NCBI GenBank assembly: GCA_900767885.1
Contig: CAAGAU010000025.1
Coordinates: 1 to 64,000 of the forward strand
DNA length: 64,000 bases
Reading direction: 5' to 3'
DNA from: Clostridia bacterium
GTDB taxonomy: Bacteria > Bacillota > Clostridia > Christensenellales > Borkfalkiaceae
The notes under the pieces are model-generated. The model had not been told where the DNA came from and made no database searches. It saw nothing but the letters and a program-made list of their open reading frames with translations. The position numbers and the translations under genes are program-made. Below are positions 60,305 to 64,000 of this stretch, in pieces (within the stretch, counting starts at the first letter, position 1; each line of letters opens with the position of its first letter).

Positions 60305-62599
60305 GTGGTAAATACGGCAATTTCATTGTTTGAACATAATGAAAAGGCTTATTTATCGTCTCTTTTTTTAATGCGCGAATGCGGCAGAGCGGCGGTCGTT
60401 CACCCTACAGGCACGGGCAAATCCTTTATCGGTTTTAAACTGTGCGAGGATAACCCCGAAAAAGTCGTATGCTGGCTTTCGCCGTCGGAATATATTTTCA
60501 AAACTCAACTTGAAAATCTTTCCGCCGCGGCAAACGGTTTCGTTCCGCAAAATATCAAGTTTTTTACTTACTCTCGGCTTATGAATGCCACCGACGAGGA
60601 AATTTCGGAGATAACTCCCGATTTCATCGTGTTGGACGAGTTTCACCGTTGCGGCGCGGAACAATGGGGCAAAGGCGTGGAAAAACTTTTGTCGGCGTAC
60701 AAAAACGCGCAGGTTCTGGGGCTTTCGGCAACCAACGTGCGGTATCTCGATAATCAACGGGATATGGCGGAGGAACTTTTCGACGGCAACATCGCAAGCG
60801 AAATAACGCTCGGCGAGGCTATCGTAAGGGGCATTTTAAACGTGCCTGAATACGTTCTTTGCGCGTATTCCTGCGAGCAAAGCCTTAAAAAGTACGAGCG
60901 CAAAGTTGCCAACGCCAAAAACAAGGCGGTGAGGGCGGAAGCCGAAAAATATCTCGACGCACTCCGCCGTTCGCTTAATAAAGCCGACGGTTTAGAAGAG
61001 GTTTTCTTAAAGCATATTTCGGATAAAAACGGCAGGTATATAGCCTTTTGTTCGGACTATAACCACCTTGCGGAAACGGCGGAAAAAATTCCCGAATGGG
61101 TGTCGAAAATCGACTTATCGCCGCATATTTACACCGCGTATTCGCAAGACCCGAACACCGATAAGGAGTTTGCGGCGTTCAAAGCGGACGATAGCGGCCA
61201 CCTTAAAATTCTGCTTTGCATAGATATGCTTAACGAGGGCGTGCATATCGAGGGGGTCAGCGGAGTTATTCTTCTTCGCCCCACCGTTTCGCCCATCATT
61301 TATAAACAGCAGATAGGCAGGGCGCTTTCGGCGGATAAAAAATCCACGCCCGTTATCTTCGATATAGTGCTTAATATCGAAAATCTTTATTCGATAGGCG
61401 CGCTCGAAGACGAAACCGTCGCGGCGGTAGATTATTACCGTTCCACGGGCGAAAACAAACTTATCGTCAACGAAAATTTCAAAATTTTCGGCGAAATACA
61501 GGACTGCGTTAAACTTTTTAACGCGCTGCAAAATACGCTGTCCGCCTCGTGGGACTATATGTACGAGGTGGCAAAGGAGTATTATAAGGAGAACGGTAAT
61601 CTCGAAGTAAAAAAGAAATTCGTTACCAAGGAGGGGTATTCGCTCGGCTCGTGGCTCAACGCGCAAAGGCGGGTGTACAACGGCAAAATAAGCGGCAACC
61701 TTTCCAAAGAACGAATAAAAAAACTCGAAGAAATAGGAATGAACTGGCAGTTTTCTTCCGACGCGGCGTGGGAAAAGGCGTATGCGGCGGCTGAAAATTA
61801 CTATAAGGAAAAGGGCGATTTGCTCGTCCCCGTAGACTATGCGGCGGACGGAATTTCGCTCGGTAAGTGGGTGTCCAGGTTGCGGCAAAGTAAAGCCGCT
61901 ATGGATAAAGAGCGCGTTGCGGCTTTAGAAAAAATAGGAATGGTCTGGAGCGTGAGCGACTTCGTATGGGAGCGTAATTACGCCTCGGCAAAGGAATATT
62001 TTATCGAAAACGGCAATTTGAACGTACCGGGTTACTTCGTGGACAAAAACGGAGTGCGGCTCGGGCAATGGATAGGCAAAATCAAAGCGGAGCGCGGCAA
62101 AAAGTTAGGAGAAGACAGGTTGCGCGCACTAAACGCGATAGGTTTTAATAAGGCAGGAAAACAAGAAGGAATATGGCAACAAAATTTCGAGGCGTTGTGC
62201 GCGTATAAGGCGAAAAACGGCACTTTAGACGTGCCTGCGGCGTTCGTAACGGAAAGCGGTTGTAAGTTAGGGCGTTGGGTGCGTTTGCAACGCGATTGCG
62301 AAAATACCATGAGCGGTTTGCGCAAAGCAAAACTCGATGCCGTAGGCTTTGAGTGGACGAGGAAAAAGCGTTCGACAACGCCTGAACGGAATAAAAACGA
62401 CGAGAATTGGCACGAGGCGTTCACCGCGGCGAAAGAGTATTATGCGGAACACGGAAATTTGCGTTTTCCGCCCGAGTTTACAACGCCGAGCGGCAAAAGC
62501 CTTGCGACCTGGGTGAAAAACCAAAAGTTGAAACTCACCCGCGGCAACCTTTCCCCCTCCCGCCTCTCCCTCCTCGAAGAAATAGGAATTAAGAAGTAA
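60305..62599 (+). CDS. DEAD/DEAH-box helicase with five helicase-associated (HA) repeats
   Basis: This protein of about 760 residues has Walker A HPTGTGKS, DEFH as motif II, LSAT as motif III and QQIGRAL as motif VI. Five repeats of 60-70 residues follow, each starting W..AF/Y...EYY and containing LG.W. They match the HA domain. The GTG at 60305 overlaps the extended ribosome binding site AGGAGGTGGT, so the true start is probably ACG 60314 or a later codon (ATT 60320, TTG 60326). Its role in an envelope locus is unclear; DNA remodelling or regulation is possible. Glycosyltransferases follow directly. Confidence 0.85.
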   Translation: MVNTAISLFEHNEKAYLSSLFLMRECGRAAVVHPTGTGKSFIGFKLCEDNPEKVVCWLSPSEYIFKTQLENLSAAANGFVPQNIKFFTYSRLMNATDEEISEITPDFIVLDEFHRCGAEQWGKGVEKLLSAYKNAQVLGLSATNVRYLDNQRDMAEELFDGNIASEITLGEAIVRGILNVPEYVLCAYSCEQSLKKYERKVANAKNKAVRAEAEKYLDALRRSLNKADGLEEVFLKHISDKNGRYIAFCSDYNHLAETAEKIPEWVSKIDLSPHIYTAYSQDPNTDKEFAAFKADDSGHLKILLCIDMLNEGVHIEGVSGVILLRPTVSPIIYKQQIGRALSADKKSTPVIFDIVLNIENLYSIGALEDETVAAVDYYRSTGENKLIVNENFKIFGEIQDCVKLFNALQNTLSASWDYMYEVAKEYYKENGNLEVKKKFVTKEGYSLGSWLNAQRRVYNGKISGNLSKERIKKLEEIGMNWQFSSDAAWEKAYAAAENYYKEKGDLLVPVDYAADGISLGKWVSRLRQSKAAMDKERVAALEKIGMVWSVSDFVWERNYASAKEYFIENGNLNVPGYFVDKNGVRLGQWIGKIKAERGKKLGEDRLRALNAIGFNKAGKQEGIWQQNFEALCAYKAKNGTLDVPAAFVTESGCKLGRWVRLQRDCENTMSGLRKAKLDAVGFEWTRKKRSTTPERNKNDENWHEAFTAAKEYYAEHGNLRFPPEFTTPSGKSLATWVKNQKLKLTRGNLSPSRLSLLEEIGIKK

Positions 62600-62629
62600 A
62601 GAAACAGAAAAAACAAGAGAAAAAGCGAA

Positions 62630-63394
62630 ATGGAACAAGTAAAAAATTCAAAACTGAAAATTTCCATAGTAACTGCGGCGTATAACGCGGCGGCCACCGT
62701 CAGAAGAACGGTGGAGTCGGTACTCGGGCAAACCTACGATAATATAGAATATATTGTGGTGGACGGCAAGTCGAGCGACGATACCGTAAAAATAGTGGAA
62801 GAATATCGCGATAAATTCGAGCAAAAAGGATATACGCTTACCGTTGTTTCGGAAAGGGACAACGGCATTTACGATGCGATGAATAAGGGGATAACCCTTG
62901 CGACGGGCGGTATCGTAGGAATGATAAACGCCGACGACTGGTATGAACCCGGTGCGGTGCAAACGGTTGCGGAAACTTACGCCGAAAAGCCTTTCGATTG
63001 TTTTTACGCCGACCTTAATCTGGTGCATAACAACGGCAAAATAACGGTTAAGCGCGCAAAGGCAGATAAACGCCCTACCACCCGGCATTGGAATCACCCT
63101 ACGACTTTTATTACCAAACAAACTTATAACGATGTAGGTTTGTACGCTTGCCGCTGTATTTACGACGATTGGGATATGTTACTGCGCTTGCGCAGAGCAG
63201 GTAAGGTAATAGCGGTGAAAAACGTAGTGCTTGCAAACTTTACGTTAAACGGGGTATCGCATAGCAAGTCGCTAAAAAAAGTCTTTCAGCGCATAAAAAT
63301 CAAATACTCTTGCTATAAGCGTAACGGGTACGGTTTTTCCTATTATCCCGTCGAATGTTTCCTTATGGAAATAGCAAAATTCATTCTCGGGTAA
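62630..63394 (+). CDS. Family 2 glycosyltransferase
   Basis: This 254-residue protein has the GT2 fold. The N-terminus is SIVTAAYNAAATVRRTVESV, followed by VVDGKSSDDT and the DXD-like NADDWYE. The motif RHWNHPTTFITKQTYNDVG is common in WcaA/WbbD-like polysaccharide transferases. It probably adds a sugar to a surface polysaccharide repeat. It starts 30 bases after the helicase gene, likely in the same transcript. The donor and acceptor are unknown. Confidence 0.92.
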   Translation: MEQVKNSKLKISIVTAAYNAAATVRRTVESVLGQTYDNIEYIVVDGKSSDDTVKIVEEYRDKFEQKGYTLTVVSERDNGIYDAMNKGITLATGGIVGMINADDWYEPGAVQTVAETYAEKPFDCFYADLNLVHNNGKITVKRAKADKRPTTRHWNHPTTFITKQTYNDVGLYACRCIYDDWDMLLRLRRAGKVIAVKNVVLANFTLNGVSHSKSLKKVFQRIKIKYSCYKRNGYGFSYYPVECFLMEIAKFILG

Positions 63395-63398
63395 GCGT

Positions 63399-64000
63399 AT
63401 GAAAGTTTTGTTTATAAACGTAACTTGCGGAGTGGGCAGTACGGGCAGAATTTGCACCGATATAGCCGATATGCTTATTTCGGAGGGGCACGAATGTAAA
63501 ATTGCTTACGGAAGAAAAATCGTTCCCGAAAAATATAAAGATATTGCTTACCGTATCGGTAGTGATTTCGGGGTTAAAGTCAACGGGGTAAAGGCTCGAC
63601 TTTTCGATAACGAGGGTTTTAACGCTCGCTCGGCAACGAAAAAACTCATAAAGTGGATAAAGCAATATAATCCCGACGTTATACATTTACACAATTTGCA
63701 CGGGTATTATCTTAACGTAAAATTATTGTTTAATTATCTTAAAACCTGCGGCAAAAAAGTCGTGTGGACTTTGCACGATTGTTGGTCGTTTACGGGGCAT
63801 TGTACGCATTTTCAAGTGCCGCATTGCGATAAGTGGCAAACTGAATGCGGAAAATGTATTAGGGCAAAAGATTACCCCAAAGCGATATTTTCTCACGCAA
63901 AGCGAAATTTCAAGCGTAAAAAGCAAATTTTTTGCGGAGTGCCTAATTTAACGATAGTAACTCCGTCAAAGTGGCTTGCCGAACTCGTAAAGCAATCGTT
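63399..64000 (+). CDS. Glycosyltransferase family 4-like, partial (runs off the window)
   Basis: The first 200 residues are present and the frame is open to the last base. They begin MKVLFINVTCGVGSTGRICTDI, the glycine-rich N-terminal region of GT4-type transferases. IKQYNPDVIHLHNLHGYYLN, VVWTLHDCWSFTGHC and VTPSKWLAELV follow, typical of WcaC/colanic-acid-like glycosyltransferases. It starts four bases after the previous stop codon. Together they show that a surface polysaccharide cluster continues beyond the window. Confidence 0.9.
   Translation, partial: MKVLFINVTCGVGSTGRICTDIADMLISEGHECKIAYGRKIVPEKYKDIAYRIGSDFGVKVNGVKARLFDNEGFNARSATKKLIKWIKQYNPDVIHLHNLHGYYLNVKLLFNYLKTCGKKVVWTLHDCWSFTGHCTHFQVPHCDKWQTECGKCIRAKDYPKAIFSHAKRNFKRKKQIFCGVPNLTIVTPSKWLAELVKQS

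Noticed and set aside
1..64000. CRISPR arrays, tRNA or rRNA genes, prophage or insertion-sequence transposases
   Set aside because: None seen. The short repeats are dispersed and palindromic, not regularly spaced, and no transposase or integrase frame was found.

Overview
The window looks like chromosomal DNA of a spore-forming, Gram-positive member of the Clostridia. It carries spoIVA, a CwlD-type amidase and CotF-type coat proteins, a large Bacillus-type SRP RNA, a T-box in front of ileS, many lipoproteins with Gram-positive lipoboxes, and an intergenic-repeat style common in uncultured gut Clostridia. I cannot place it more precisely; a Christensenellales-like lineage is a guess. Gene density is high and operons are tight.

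Layout. 0.2-10.2 kb: a heterodimeric ABC exporter, cwlD, an O-antigen-ligase-like membrane protein, an MGDG-synthase-like glycosyltransferase, der and spoIVA. 10.2-15.7 kb: an AraC regulator divergent from a three-gene ribose/galactose-type sugar importer (ATPase, permease, binding lipoprotein). 15.7-18.6 kb (minus strand): SRP RNA, yggS, sepF, a YwaF-type membrane protein and a phosphopantetheinyl transferase. 18.7-24.2 kb: T-box, ileS, an intergenic repeat cluster, an rRNA-methyltransferase-like gene and an RluA-type pseudouridine synthase. 24.2-26 kb (minus): two CotF-like spore proteins, an Arc-like regulator and an SPFH protein behind a probable autoregulated promoter. 26-33.8 kb: degV, a small unknown protein, a minus-strand operon (HAD, MATE, GDPD, trehalase-like GH), a 278-bp inverted-repeat element, a metallo-beta-lactamase-fold protein and a second AraC regulator.

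34-60 kb is one long co-directional Gram-positive polysaccharide-utilisation locus. It encodes three large surface lipoproteins sharing a carbohydrate-binding-like module, a Gfo/Idh oxidoreductase, a CUT1 sugar importer without its own ATPase, a secreted Ig-like protein, a DUF4838 lipoprotein, a GH36-like alpha-galactosidase, a GH94-like phosphorylase, two secreted glycerophosphodiester phosphodiesterases with a degenerate second GDPD-like domain, and an SGNH esterase. Together they suggest capture and breakdown of a galactoside that may carry phosphoglycerol or acyl groups (inference).

60-64 kb begins another locus: a helicase with five helicase-associated (HA) repeats followed by glycosyltransferases, cut off by the window end. 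Its only visible promoter lies between two 27-bp sequences that are exact reverse complements of each other, the arrangement of an invertible, phase-variable promoter. This is the most striking signal in the window.
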